From contig JAICIT010000009.1 in the NCBI GenBank assembly GCA_025960445.1, positions 1 to 16,193 of the forward strand: a stretch of 16,193 nt of DNA, read 5' to 3'. This DNA comes from Bradyrhizobium sp. (GTDB lineage Bacteria > Pseudomonadota > Alphaproteobacteria > Rhizobiales > Xanthobacteraceae). Position 1 is the first letter of the stretch. Every line of letters starts with the position of its first letter. The notes beneath the pieces were generated by a model. The model searched no databases, was not told the origin of the DNA, and was given only the letters and a program-made list of their open reading frames with translations. This document shows, piece by piece, positions 6,334 to 14,260 of this stretch. Position numbers and translations under genes: made by a program.

Positions 6334-6808
6334 TTCTTCGCCGGATTTGTTCGCGGCCGAACGCAGTCTGAGTACGCTGCCGCTTGAGCATAGCTGGCCG
6401 TTGTATGACCAGGCCAATCACTTCGAGCTTGGGCTCGTCCTCAATTGCGCTATCACGGATGCGCTATTGCCTGACGGCGCGGGTGAACTTGGAGTTCATC
6501 ACGCAGGATGCTGGGAATGCGAGCTAGCGGACAACTCGCTGATCTGGTCGGGCGGCGTTTATGATCTTTTTGGACTTCCCCGCGGCGCGAAAGTGAGCCG
6601 GGATGATGCGGTCGCGCTCTATTCTGAAGACTCACGTGCCATGATGGAATCGTTACGCTGCCACGCGATCAAGCATAAGCGCGGCTTTACGATCGATGTC
6701 GAGATTCTGCCCGCAAGTGGCTTCCGTCGCTGGATCAGGCTGATTGCGGCCCCGGTTGTGGAAAATGGTGTGGTTGCCAAATTACATGGTTTGAAATTCG
6801 CGATTTGA
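6326..6808 (+). CDS. stand-alone PAS (PAS_3-type) domain protein
   Basis: 160 aa. The PAS fold covers about residues 55-158: GCWECELADNSLIWSGGVYD, LFGLPRG, then the helical DDAVALYSEDSRAMMESL, then strands GFTIDVEILP, GFRRWIRLIAAPV and GVVAKLHGLKF. W-x-R-x-x-A with a final G is typical of PAS_3. No output domain is attached, so it likely senses a ligand or redox cue and acts through a partner protein. No upstream in-frame ATG exists; TTG at 6326, overlapping the regulator's end by 8 nt, is chosen on coupling, with a poor ribosome site. A later TTG (6347) is possible. The overlap suggests a functional pair with the winged-helix protein. Confidence 0.75.
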   Translation: MRSSSPDLFAAERSLSTLPLEHSWPLYDQANHFELGLVLNCAITDALLPDGAGELGVHHAGCWECELADNSLIWSGGVYDLFGLPRGAKVSRDDAVALYSEDSRAMMESLRCHAIKHKRGFTIDVEILPASGFRRWIRLIAAPVVENGVVAKLHGLKFAI

Positions 6809-6823
6809 TTGGAGCGCGCGCAC

Positions 6824-6961
6824 GTGCGACAGCAGTCCATCGTGGTCCGGCGGTTGAATCCATTGCGGACTTATGCGCAACTCGCGCTTAATCTGCCTCC
6901 TGCAAAAGCCAACTTACAGCTGCTCCCTGGCCCCACTGGGGATGCATGCCGGATCGAGTGA
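6824..6961 (+). CDS. possible 45-aa small ORF between PAS gene and hairpin
   Basis: GTG start with GGAG 9 nt upstream, 15 nt after the PAS stop, 45 codons, and a TGA that falls at the foot of the hairpin at 6958-7000. The sequence is basic at the N-terminus (VRQQSIVVRRLNPLRTY), then Leu/Pro-rich. No family is recognised. Support is only the ribosome site and the tidy position as last gene of the unit; it may be untranslated trailer. Confidence 0.3.
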   Translation: MRQQSIVVRRLNPLRTYAQLALNLPPAKANLQLLPGPTGDACRIE

Positions 6962-7000
6962 GCCCTGTTTCGTCCTCACGTCGGATGAAGCAGGGCTCAT
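6958..7000 (+). terminator. long hairpin, probable transcription terminator
   Basis: Arms GAGCCCTGTTTCGTCC (6960-6975) and GGATGAAGCAGGGCTC (6983-6998) pair over 16 positions with two G-U wobbles. One more T-A and one G-U pair extend the stem outward. The loop is 7 nt. The following TATTCTAG is only weakly T-rich. It closes the regulator-PAS unit. Confidence 0.65.
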
Positions 7001-7244
7001 ATTCTAGACAGCGTCCTGAATGCATCCGTTCGTCAACTTTCCTGTGCAGAACTGACGCTCAATTGTCCCTCTGATGTCGGGAATCATCTAAGATTTTCAA
7101 AAGAGATGGGTTGTCAGCAATCGCGTTGGAATTTGATTTGAACCGGAGCGGACCAAAGCTTTACGATCCCTTGTTCTCAAGCCGCTAACGCTGAAACGCG
7201 GCGCTCGCCACCCGGTCCACGTGTCGCTCGAACCAGGTGCCCGC

Positions 7245-9221
7245 ATGCTGTTACGCTTTCGAGAACTGCTCCATCTACACATCGACGCGGATCTCTCGAC
7301 CACGTCAGCCAGCGCAGTAGTTGAGGAGCGCTACTGGTCGCTCCGTCGACACGTCCCGATCGTCTACCTGCTAGGCCTCGTGAACCTATCCGCAATGGAG
7401 ATCGCGACCAGTGGGAGGGTAACTTTCGGACCCAATCTGCCCACGTTCATAGCTGCGTGCGGCCTTCTGCGATTGGTTCACTGGTTCGGCGAGGGACGGA
7501 CAGTGCCGCATGCGATCATGATTAAACGGATGCGCCAGACTGTGTGGTTCGCTGCGATCGTGTGCGCTGCCGTGTGCGCGCGTTGTCTCTATCTCCTGCA
7601 CGTTGGAGATGCCGCCTCGCACATGGCGGTCATGCTGTTTGGCGGCCTCACTGCAATCGGGGTTGCCTACGGCCTTACGGCACTCCCTTCCGCTGGCCGA
7701 ATCCCGCTTGTGCTGATCATTGTGCCAATCTCGATCGCAGCACTTCTGTCGCGAGAGCCGCACTTCGCGGGAGCGGCGTTCGGGTTGGTCGTCGTCGCAG
7801 CCCTGACAATGCGACTCCTCAATAGTCACAGTCGTCACTTCACTGATGTAATCCTTTCGCGCTCGCGCATTGCGTATGAGCAAGAGAAAGTGGAGCACGC
7901 GCACCAGGAGGCGGTGGTTGCGGCAACCACAGATTTCTTAACTGGACTGCCAAATCGTCGGGCTTTCGTGGCAGCGCTCGAAAGTGCCGCTGGGGGCCGC
8001 GCGTTTGCCGTTGCGATACTCGATCTCGACCGGTTTAAATCTGTTAATGATACCTTCGGCCATGCTGCCGGCGACCAATTGCTCGACCAGGTCGCTGCGC
8101 GCCTTCTCCATGTAATCGGAAATCGTGGAATGGTCGCTCGGCTCGGCGGCGATGAATTCGGGATCTTGATCCACGACGTTCCCCGCACCAGGAGCGCTCA
8201 TCTTCTCGGCAGGGAAATCCTGGATGGCGTGAACGGCCCAGTTCATCTGCATGGACGGCAGTTAGTGATTTCAGCGTGTTGCGGGCTTGCAGTTGCTCGG
8301 TCAGGGGAAGCGAAATCGCCGTCGCGACTCATGGCTGATGCGGATCTCGCGCTTTATCAAGCGAAGGAGAATGCAAGCGAGAAGATGGCGGTTTTTGAAC
8401 TCAGGATGGAGGCGCCGCGGCGGCGACGGACCGAAATTGAAGGAGCCCTGCTCGCTCCCGGAGTCCATGATAATTTCGCCATCGTGTTCCAGCCGATCTT
8501 TGAATTGAAGACGGGCCGGGTTCTCGCGCACGAGGCGCTTGCTCGATGGACGGACCCGGTGCTCGGGTCGATATCTCCGGCCGAATTCGTGCCAATCGCC
8601 GAACACCTGAACTTGATCGATGATCTGAACTCACGGTTGATGGCTCTTGCGTTCGAGAGAGCACGCCGCTGGCGAAAGGACGTCAAGCTCGCGTTCAACC
8701 TCAGCGCTCTTCAGCTCTGTTCGAGAAACTCCGCACGCGCCGTGCTTCGCGCGCTGCGCGACAGCGGCTTTGGTCCGGAGCGACTTCAAGTCGAAGTCAC
8801 TGAAACCGCGCTTCTTGCCGACTTTGAACGTGCGCGCGAAAACCTGACTGAACTCAGGAAGGCAGGAGCAACAATCGTCCTTGATGATTTCGGCGCCGGC
8901 TATGCCTCGATTGGCTATCTTCGCGAGCTTCACTTTGACCAGATCAAGCTTGATGGCGGTCTGGTAACCGCAGCACAGCACAGTTTAGATGGCAAACGCC
9001 TACTAAGGGCAGTTGTGGGTCTCTGCGAGGCACTCGGTGTAGTGACCGTGGCCGAGCACGTTGAGAGCGACGAACTCCTGAGGCTGGTTCGGGATCTCGG
9101 CTGCGACGCGGGTCAGGGATTTTGGCTCATGCGACCGGTGCCGGCAGAACAACTAGACGAATTGTCGACGATGCCATCAGTGGTGATCAGGCCCAAAGAA
9201 ATGCGCCGGCGCGCCGCCTGA
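7245..9221 (+). CDS. membrane-anchored GGDEF-EAL cyclic-di-GMP turnover protein
   Basis: 658 aa from ATG 7245 (AGG 7 nt upstream); the frame opens at GTG 7221 without a ribosome site. About six hydrophobic segments occupy residues 38-190, followed by a short coiled-coil-like linker (YEQEKVEHAHQEAVVAAT). GGDEF domain: TDFLTGLPNRRAF (about 229-241), DLDRFKSVND, and an intact RLGGDEFGIL (GGDEF about 301-305). The RxxD inhibitory site five residues before is absent (GNRG instead). EAL domain: HEALARW (EAL about 430-432), FNLSALQL, VEVTETALL, LDDFGAGYAS, IKLDGG, AEHVES, GQGFWLMRP; all metal- and substrate-binding residues I know for active EAL domains are present. It may therefore both make and degrade c-di-GMP. 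It lies 158 nt before the polysaccharide synthase gene, suggesting local control. Confidence 0.93.
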   Translation: MLLRFRELLHLHIDADLSTTSASAVVEERYWSLRRHVPIVYLLGLVNLSAMEIATSGRVTFGPNLPTFIAACGLLRLVHWFGEGRTVPHAIMIKRMRQTVWFAAIVCAAVCARCLYLLHVGDAASHMAVMLFGGLTAIGVAYGLTALPSAGRIPLVLIIVPISIAALLSREPHFAGAAFGLVVVAALTMRLLNSHSRHFTDVILSRSRIAYEQEKVEHAHQEAVVAATTDFLTGLPNRRAFVAALESAAGGRAFAVAILDLDRFKSVNDTFGHAAGDQLLDQVAARLLHVIGNRGMVARLGGDEFGILIHDVPRTRSAHLLGREILDGVNGPVHLHGRQLVISACCGLAVARSGEAKSPSRLMADADLALYQAKENASEKMAVFELRMEAPRRRRTEIEGALLAPGVHDNFAIVFQPIFELKTGRVLAHEALARWTDPVLGSISPAEFVPIAEHLNLIDDLNSRLMALAFERARRWRKDVKLAFNLSALQLCSRNSARAVLRALRDSGFGPERLQVEVTETALLADFERARENLTELRKAGATIVLDDFGAGYASIGYLRELHFDQIKLDGGLVTAAQHSLDGKRLLRAVVGLCEALGVVTVAEHVESDELLRLVRDLGCDAGQGFWLMRPVPAEQLDELSTMPSVVIRPKEMRRRAA

Positions 9222-9379
9222 GCAAGGCATTCATTCATTTAGACTGCCGCGCCCTAAACGCCGATCGGATGAGAAATTGATCCACTTCGGACTATTCCTG
9301 AAGACGCCCTTTACGTCTCGTCGATTAACCCGGCGGGAGGTTGCAGCACGGCAGCCTTTCGAACGGAAGATGATCATCA

Positions 9380-10750
9380 ATGAACGCCCCAACGCGACTG
9401 GAGCGTGTTCAAGCCACTGACCGATACCGACAATTCTATCTGTCGATCCGCGTCAAGTTTGTGATTTCCCTGGCAGCAGGATTCGTGTGGATGGCGTTCA
9501 GCGTCTATCTTGCACGGACGTGGATGGCTGATCTTGCCAACGTCACCGAGCCGCTCTTCGCAATGTGGGCGCTGACATTCATTGCCTTCGTCCCAGGCTT
9601 CATGAATGCCTTTCTCGCCGTGTCCCTGTTGCTCGACCGGCGGCCGCAAAGGCGCACCCCATTCATTTATCCAGGCGTCAGCATTCTCATCGCTGCCTAT
9701 AATGAGGAGGCGGGAATCAGCGCCACCCTGGAGAGTATTGCGCGCCTGTCTTATCCCGGCCAGGTCGAGGCACTTGTTCTCAACGACGGATCGACAGATC
9801 GCACGGTCGCCGAAGTGAAAGCGAGCAAGGCCGAGCTGCGCCTCCCTCCGAATGTCACGATTCGTCTCGTCGACCATGAGCAAAACCGGGGAAAAGCTGC
9901 GGTCCTGAACAGCGGTCTTAGAGAGGCAACACACGGTCTAATCTGCACCATCGACGGAGACAGTCGCCTGCGCGCGAACAGCTTGGGTGAAATCGTGGAG
10001 CGCTATCTGTCCGACCCACCGAACACCATGGCCGTGGCTGGCGCTGTCCTCGTCCGAAATTCACGCGCGAGCCTGATTACCGCAGCACAGGAGTGGGATT
10101 ATTTCCACGGCATTTCGGCCGTCAAGCGCATGCAGAGCATGTATCATGGCACGCTCGTCGCGCAGGGGGCCTTCTCACTCTACAGCAAGCGTGCCCTGGA
10201 GACAGTAGGTGGCTGGCCGGATTCGGTCGGCGAGGACATCGTGATGACTTGGGCCATGCTCGAGCGCGGGTACCGCATTGGCTATGCCGAAGATGCGATC
10301 GTTTTTACCGACGCTCCCACCACGTTCAGACAATTTTACCACCAGCGAAAGAGGTGGTCTCGTGGTTTGATTGAAGCCCTGCAGCGTCACAAAGCGCTGC
10401 TAATCAAACCGCGCCTTTCAACGCTGTTCGTGTGGTGGAACTGTCTCTTCCTGCCGCTCGATCTCACGTTCACGTTCATTTTCATTCCCGGACTGATTGC
10501 AGCGATGCTCGGCTACTACTGGATCGCGGGCCCGCAGACGCTCTTGTTGCTTCCGCTCGCGCTCATCTGGAACGCCGTCATCTTCAACATTCAGCGCAAG
10601 ATGTTTCAGTCGAAAGGTCTTCACGTCCGCCGAAACGTGGTCGGGCTCCTCTTCTATGTGCTCGCTTACGCCATCGTCATGCAGCCCATTTGCCTATGGG
10701 GATACGTCTCCGAGCTCGCAGGCCAACGGAAGAATTGGGGAACCAAATGA
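9380..10750 (+). CDS. family 2 processive glycosyltransferase, PgaC/IcaA-like
   Basis: 456 aa inner-membrane polysaccharide synthase. Two N-terminal membrane segments (about 27-45, 60-85) precede the GT2 domain: VSILIAAYNEE (100-110), LNDGSTDRT (134-142), TIDGDSRL with the metal-binding D192-x-D194, GED (284-286) and QRKRWSRG (322-329, the QxxRW motif of processive synthases). Three further membrane segments follow (about 350-380, 385-403, 418-445). This layout matches synthases of poly-beta-1,6-N-acetylglucosamine and related polymers; the exact sugar is not determined by sequence. ATG 9380 has GGAAG 10 nt upstream. Its stop overlaps the next gene's start (ATGA). No PilZ domain is seen, so any c-di-GMP activation would need the transmembrane face or a partner, as in PgaCD; no PgaD was recognised. 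Confidence 0.88.
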   Translation: MNAPTRLERVQATDRYRQFYLSIRVKFVISLAAGFVWMAFSVYLARTWMADLANVTEPLFAMWALTFIAFVPGFMNAFLAVSLLLDRRPQRRTPFIYPGVSILIAAYNEEAGISATLESIARLSYPGQVEALVLNDGSTDRTVAEVKASKAELRLPPNVTIRLVDHEQNRGKAAVLNSGLREATHGLICTIDGDSRLRANSLGEIVERYLSDPPNTMAVAGAVLVRNSRASLITAAQEWDYFHGISAVKRMQSMYHGTLVAQGAFSLYSKRALETVGGWPDSVGEDIVMTWAMLERGYRIGYAEDAIVFTDAPTTFRQFYHQRKRWSRGLIEALQRHKALLIKPRLSTLFVWWNCLFLPLDLTFTFIFIPGLIAAMLGYYWIAGPQTLLLLPLALIWNAVIFNIQRKMFQSKGLHVRRNVVGLLFYVLAYAIVMQPICLWGYVSELAGQRKNWGTK

Positions 10751-11691
10751 CCCCTCTGCGTGACTTGGTGACATTTGCGCTCTTCATAGGCTTCACTTGG
10801 GCGACGCCTGCTTGGGGCCAAAGCTTAAAAGCACCTGAGAGCGATTTCCTTCAGCCTGCCCTCGGCGCGGAATTGTGGATGAGTACCGATTCCGAAAAGA
10901 CCAGCGTTGTGAAGCTGACCGGGCGGACGCTTTGGAGGTTCGGGGGGGCAACCGATTATCAGGGTATAGATGTAGAACGCGCCTGGTTCACACCTCAGGG
11001 GCAGCATACGCGCGAACAGACGCGCGCCTATCTCGATTTTGCCGCTAGTGCTCGCCGAACGATAAAATGGAGCGCGAAAGTCGGAACGAATGGTCACACG
11101 ATCTTAGGTTCCGGCTCGATCCGTACGTCAGATTGGTCGAAGGAACTGTTTGTTGAGCGTGAGATCGTCGAGACTCCCCGCGGCGTCGACGATGGGATTT
11201 ATTACACGATGCTCGGCGCAAGCGCGGATCTCGTCTCCGACAGGCAAAACACCCTCAGCGCTATGGCGGGCATACAGAAGTTCACTGGCAAGAACACGAG
11301 AATACATCTTCGCGGAACGTACGTGCGGCTGATCGAGCCAAGCTTCGGCCTGAGCGTGCAGTTACGAGCTCGTTACTTTCATTCGACGATGCCCGGCGAA
11401 TTCGACTATTATTCGCCACGCGATTTCGCTCAGGTGATCCCCGTGGTTCAGTTCCGCCGGTTCGATCACACTGGCTGGATGTATCTGATCGCCGTAGGTT
11501 ACGGTGCTCAGAAAGCGACCGGCAGCCATTGGCAAGCGGCGCGTCTTGCGGATTTCCGGTTAGAAAGCCCGAAATCGTCAAATCGATTGCAGGCGTTCGC
11601 CGCGATCCAATATTCAAATAGCTCGCTTTTCGGCGCTGCCGGCAATTACAATTATGTAATGGCCCGGGTCGGTATAACCACGAGGTTCTGA
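10747..11691 (+). CDS. secreted protein, probable outer-membrane beta-barrel coupled to the polysaccharide synthase
   Basis: 314 aa. A signal peptide is clear (MTPLRDLVTFALFIGFTWAT, then PAWG|Q, cut near residue 24). The mature part has alternating polar/hydrophobic strands with many aromatic residues (KLTGRTLWRF, RIHLRGTYVRLI, FGLSVQLRARYF) and ends in ...MARVGITTRF. A C-terminal Phe is the usual outer-membrane insertion signal. The start ATG overlaps the glycosyltransferase stop, so expression is coupled. An export or anchoring role for the polymer is inferred; it lacks the TPR region of PgaA and I recognise no named family. The frame is open far upstream to 10432, but that part is antiparallel-frame shadow of the synthase gene. 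Confidence 0.75.
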   Translation: MTPLRDLVTFALFIGFTWATPAWGQSLKAPESDFLQPALGAELWMSTDSEKTSVVKLTGRTLWRFGGATDYQGIDVERAWFTPQGQHTREQTRAYLDFAASARRTIKWSAKVGTNGHTILGSGSIRTSDWSKELFVEREIVETPRGVDDGIYYTMLGASADLVSDRQNTLSAMAGIQKFTGKNTRIHLRGTYVRLIEPSFGLSVQLRARYFHSTMPGEFDYYSPRDFAQVIPVVQFRRFDHTGWMYLIAVGYGAQKATGSHWQAARLADFRLESPKSSNRLQAFAAIQYSNSSLFGAAGNYNYVMARVGITTRF

Positions 11692-12050
11692 GGCAGACTT
11701 CGCGCTCCTCGTGCCGAAGGGAAGGCGAAATGCTGCGATGCGAGTTCCGGTTTGCGAAGTGTGGAACGCTAGGAACGAAGCCCGCCTAAGAGCCACTGTT
11801 GCAAAATAGGATTTGGTCGCGCAGTTTCCCTTTTTGCAGCGCGCCGAACTGATGGGGAGCGGATGCCACAAGCCTCCGCTCCCATTTCACGGCTGAGGAA
11901 AGTATGCTCCTGATTGTGGTAGCTGCTGCCGGCTAAGCGCTGAACTTACCCCAGCATTTGCTGCGCCCCTGATTTGGATTGCATTGCGGCGCGTGGACTA
12001 ATGGCAGCAAAGGGTCGAAAACTGCCATCGGCCTACGTCAACAACAGCGG
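11692..12050. other. intergenic region after the polysaccharide genes
   Basis: 359 bp between two genes that end towards each other. It contains one clear hairpin (11855-11883) and otherwise nothing I recognise; short open frames have no ribosome sites or known motifs. Confidence 0.5.
11855..11883. terminator. hairpin, possible bidirectional terminator
   Basis: GGGAGCGGA (11855-11863) pairs perfectly with TCCGCTCCC (11875-11883), loop 11 nt. It lies between convergent genes ending at 11691 and 12051, where a terminator is expected. A T-tract is lacking on either side. Confidence 0.45.
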
Positions 12051-12473
12051 CTAATCAGTCGTCGCCTGTCTGGCGCCGAACCAGTGCGCGCCTTCACGAC
12101 TAAAAAGACAAGCCACTGCCGCAACGTTCGCGGATGACGTGACCACGATCGCGAGAATGTTACCCCAGCCGAACAGGCGCGCGAGCACCGGGGAAAAGAT
12201 CACACCCGCGACAGTCAGCGTTATTGCCGCAGCGACCCAAAGTGCAAAAATCCATCGGGCTACATTGCTACGAAAGCGAACGATACCAATGATCAGCAGT
12301 GCACCGAGCACGACTGAAATCGCAACCGAAGTTGGTGCGACCGGGTAACCTGGTAGTGGCAAGAGTAGATTGCTCAGCGATCCGGCTGCGAGGCCAATCG
12401 ATGCTAGAATGAGATACCACCGAATGGGCGCAGGCAAGGGCGAAGCTCTTTGCACATATGCAAACTGGCTCAA
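12051..12473 (-). CDS. four-helix integral membrane protein, unknown function
   Basis: Up to 140 aa. Four hydrophobic helices are visible: about 19-40 (WYLILASIGLAAGSLSNLLL), 49-66, 73-93 and 104-123, with short loops and basic residues (RFRSN, R73) on alternate sides. No catalytic motif or named family is recognised. The frame has no ATG; TTG at 12473 gives the longest form, GTG at 12455 a slightly shorter one, and neither has a strong ribosome site. It diverges from the oxidoreductase gene, about 90 bp apart, and may share its promoter region. The consistent topology makes a real membrane protein likely. Confidence 0.65.
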   Translation of the reverse strand: MSQFAYVQRASPLPAPIRWYLILASIGLAAGSLSNLLLPLPGYPVAPTSVAISVVLGALLIIGIVRFRSNVARWIFALWVAAAITLTVAGVIFSPVLARLFGWGNILAIVVTSSANVAAVACLFSREGAHWFGARQATTD

Positions 12474-12560
12474 ACGGAAATGGTCCGCAAGGATCGCGCG
12501 TCACGCTCTTGCAATGGCAGAAACAATAAACAGCGCAGATTCGATGAAAGGGCAGTATCA

Positions 12561-13475
12561 ATGAAGGCCATTGTAGTCTCTGATCGGGCCGCCGGCACGA
12601 CCGGATTGAAGCTCGTGGAGCGCCCAGAGCCACAGCCCGGGATCAACGATGTGATCGTCGAAGTTCACGCCGCTGGGTTTGTAAACACCGAGCTTACCTG
12701 GCCCTCCACGTGGACCGATCGGTTGGGCCGAGATCGCACGCCCACAATCCCAGGACACGAGGTCGCTGGAGTAGTCACAGCGCTCGGCTATGGAACGACC
12801 GGGCTGGCAGTGGGCCAGCGGGTGTTCGGACTTACGGATTGGTATCGTGACGGCACGCTCGCGGAATATGTCGCCATGGAGGCGCGCAATCTTGCGCCGC
12901 TTCCCGACGACGTTGATTTCGAAGTTGGCGCAAGTCTTCCGATCTCCGGCCTCACTGCGTGGCAGGGGCTATTTGTCCACGGGCGTCTTCGTGCCGGTCA
13001 GCGAATTATTGCGCACGGGGCGGCCGGGGCCGTGGGATCGGTCGTGACGCAACTCGCACGTGAGTTCGGCGCGTATGTGATCGGCACAGGGCGTGATCCT
13101 GATCGCCAGATCGTTCGCGACTTGGGAGCTAACGAGTTTATCGACCTCGATCGTGAGAACTTGGAGGTTGTTGGCGAAGTAGATCTGGTCTTCGATCTCA
13201 TTGGCGGTGACATCGGGAGACGGTCAGCCGCGTTAATTCGGCCCGGCGGCATCCTGGTCTCAATTGTCGGCCCAGAGGCTCCGCCGGAAACTGGCTCAAT
13301 GGTCGACTTCGTTGTTGAGGCTGATCGCCCGCAGCTCTCAGAAATTATCAAGCGGATACGGGACGGACGACTGCGCAGCAAAATCGGCGCGGTTGCAACC
13401 CTCGAAAATGCAGTCGGCGCGTTGAACCCAACCGAGCGACGGCGTGGGAAAACAGTCATCCGAGTTCGTACGTAA
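12561..13475 (+). CDS. NADPH:quinone oxidoreductase-like MDR-family enzyme
   Basis: 304 aa of the medium-chain dehydrogenase/reductase superfamily. The catalytic domain shows PGHEVAGVVTALG (about 64-76). The Rossmann fold shows AHGAAGAVGSVVTQLA (about 151-166, the AxxGxxG-type dinucleotide loop) and GTGRDPD (175-181). The cysteine cluster for structural zinc is missing and no catalytic Cys is present near the N-terminus, pointing to a zinc-free quinone oxidoreductase or enoyl reductase. The start is ATG 12561 with AAAGG 9 nt upstream; the 37 residues encoded before it are Arg/Cys-rich and not family-like. Likely cytosolic, reducing quinones or enones with NADPH; the substrate is unknown. Confidence 0.88.
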   Translation: MKAIVVSDRAAGTTGLKLVERPEPQPGINDVIVEVHAAGFVNTELTWPSTWTDRLGRDRTPTIPGHEVAGVVTALGYGTTGLAVGQRVFGLTDWYRDGTLAEYVAMEARNLAPLPDDVDFEVGASLPISGLTAWQGLFVHGRLRAGQRIIAHGAAGAVGSVVTQLAREFGAYVIGTGRDPDRQIVRDLGANEFIDLDRENLEVVGEVDLVFDLIGGDIGRRSAALIRPGGILVSIVGPEAPPETGSMVDFVVEADRPQLSEIIKRIRDGRLRSKIGAVATLENAVGALNPTERRRGKTVIRVRT

Positions 13476-13556
13476 TCCTAATGGCAAGAATGGGTGGAAA
13501 GCTGACATTAGGCTTCGATGCGACCGCTGTTTGAGCCGACTGCTACAGCCGTAGGA

Positions 13557-13584
13557 ACCGATCTGATCTAAATCAGTTTTCGGT
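13557..13584 (+). terminator. weak bulged hairpin after the oxidoreductase gene
   Basis: Nested arms ACCGA/TCGGT and CTGAT/ATCAG around a CTAA loop, with TTTT inside the 3' side. It lies about 80 nt after the oxidoreductase stop. Stability is modest. Confidence 0.3.
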
Positions 13585-13623
13585 CTAGTGCTGCTTCGCC
13601 CCCCTGACGCGGCACGCATTCAT

Positions 13624-13659
13624 TGGGCGGCCCTGCTGATGCTTCTTCCGGGCCGCCCA
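13624..13659 (+). terminator. GC-rich hairpin before a small gene
   Basis: TGGGCGGCCC (13624-13633) and GGGCCGCCCA (13650-13659) form a perfect 10-bp stem with a 16-nt loop. It ends 6 nt before the ribosome site of the small gene at 13675. It may terminate the upstream transcript or act as a 5'-leader structure. Confidence 0.4.
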
Positions 13660-13674
13660 TTCCACAGGTGGCAA

Positions 13675-13824
13675 GTGGCTACACAACCAGAAGATCGGCA
13701 AAGCCTAAAGGAAACGAACCGCCAAGTTCGCGAGGCGCTTCAGGACTGCCGTGACCTGCTAGAGCGAACGAGGGAACTGCTTCGCCGGACGGGGCAGGAT
13801 AACGAAAGGCAGCTTACCGACTGA
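13675..13824 (+). CDS. 49-aa helical small protein
   Basis: GTG at 13675 is preceded by AGG with 6 nt spacing. The product is strongly charged and helical: QSLKETNRQVREALQDCRD, LLERTRELLRRTG (heptad-like, probably coiled coil), one Cys. Longer starts back to 13588 read through the hairpin and give a hydrophobic lead unlike the rest. The 'ALxDCRxLLERTxxLLRRxGQDN' wording resembles small proteins I associate with sphingomonads. Function is unknown. It is convergent with the next small gene, 19 nt apart. Confidence 0.6.
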   Translation: MATQPEDRQSLKETNRQVREALQDCRDLLERTRELLRRTGQDNERQLTD

Positions 13825-13843
13825 CCGTCGGACCGCCGTTTCA

Positions 13844-14017
13844 TTAGTCGTTAGCTTTGTTGCTGCCTCGTCCAGCGTCGATGCTGTTTGCCTCGGCTTC
13901 GATTTCATCGGCCATCCGACGAAGAACATTGGCCGCCTCCGTGTCGCTAGTAGATCTCGCAAGGCGACGGCATTGCTCGACGCGAGAACGCATACTGGCG
14001 ACCGACTCAGAGTTCAC
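13844..14017 (-). CDS. small helical protein of the 'CRRLA ... MADE' type
   Basis: 57 aa from GTG 14017, or 49 aa from ATG 13993; neither has a strong ribosome site. The core reads MRSRVEQCRRLA, then DTEAANVLRRMADEIEAEA. This two-helix pattern (Cys-Arg-x-Leu-Ala, then an acidic helix) is shared with the gene at 14261-14431, so the two are paralogues. No function is known to me. It is divergent from the gene at 14092. Confidence 0.6.
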   Translation of the reverse strand: MNSESVASMRSRVEQCRRLARSTSDTEAANVLRRMADEIEAEANSIDAGRGSNKAND

Positions 14018-14091
14018 GATCAGGTCACTTACTTTTGATAACTCGCCGCCTCAATGGTCGCGCATATAATCTCTTTTGGCCGGGGGCTGGC

Positions 14092-14259
14092 GTGGGGTTT
14101 TACAGGCTTTTCTTCTTTGACGGTGCCGCGCACATCGAAAAGGCGCACGAGTATGACACGTCCGACGATCAAGCCGCGATTAGGATCGCCGAGGGCTGGC
14201 GCGAGGGCCGTCGAATGGAGCTGTGGCAACGCGACCGGCGAGTGAAGGTCTGGGACTAG
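14092..14259 (+). CDS. 55-aa small protein, 'FYRLFFFDGAAHIE' type
   Basis: GTG 14092 is preceded by GGGGG five nt upstream. The protein reads as two beta strands (GFYRLFFFDGAAHIEKAHEY), a helix (DQAAIRIAEGWREGRRMELW) and a basic end (QRDRRVKVWD). I recognise this as a widespread type of tiny alphaproteobacterial hypothetical protein. The longer frame from TTG 14035 adds 19 atypical residues. Its stop is 1 nt from the stop of the convergent gene at 14261. Confidence 0.7.
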   Translation: MGFYRLFFFDGAAHIEKAHEYDTSDDQAAIRIAEGWREGRRMELWQRDRRVKVWD

Positions 14260-14260
14260 C

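Noticed and set aside
7386..7904. 172-codon minus-strand ORF
   Set aside because: Lies wholly inside the membrane part of the GGDEF-EAL gene, highly charged Arg/His/Asp composition typical of an antisense shadow.
10432..10746. 105-codon upstream extension of the beta-barrel gene
   Set aside because: It overlaps the glycosyltransferase in another frame; the signal peptide begins exactly at ATG 10747.
11614..11871. 85-codon minus-strand ORF after the barrel gene
   Set aside because: Overlaps the barrel gene's 3' end, no ribosome site or motif.
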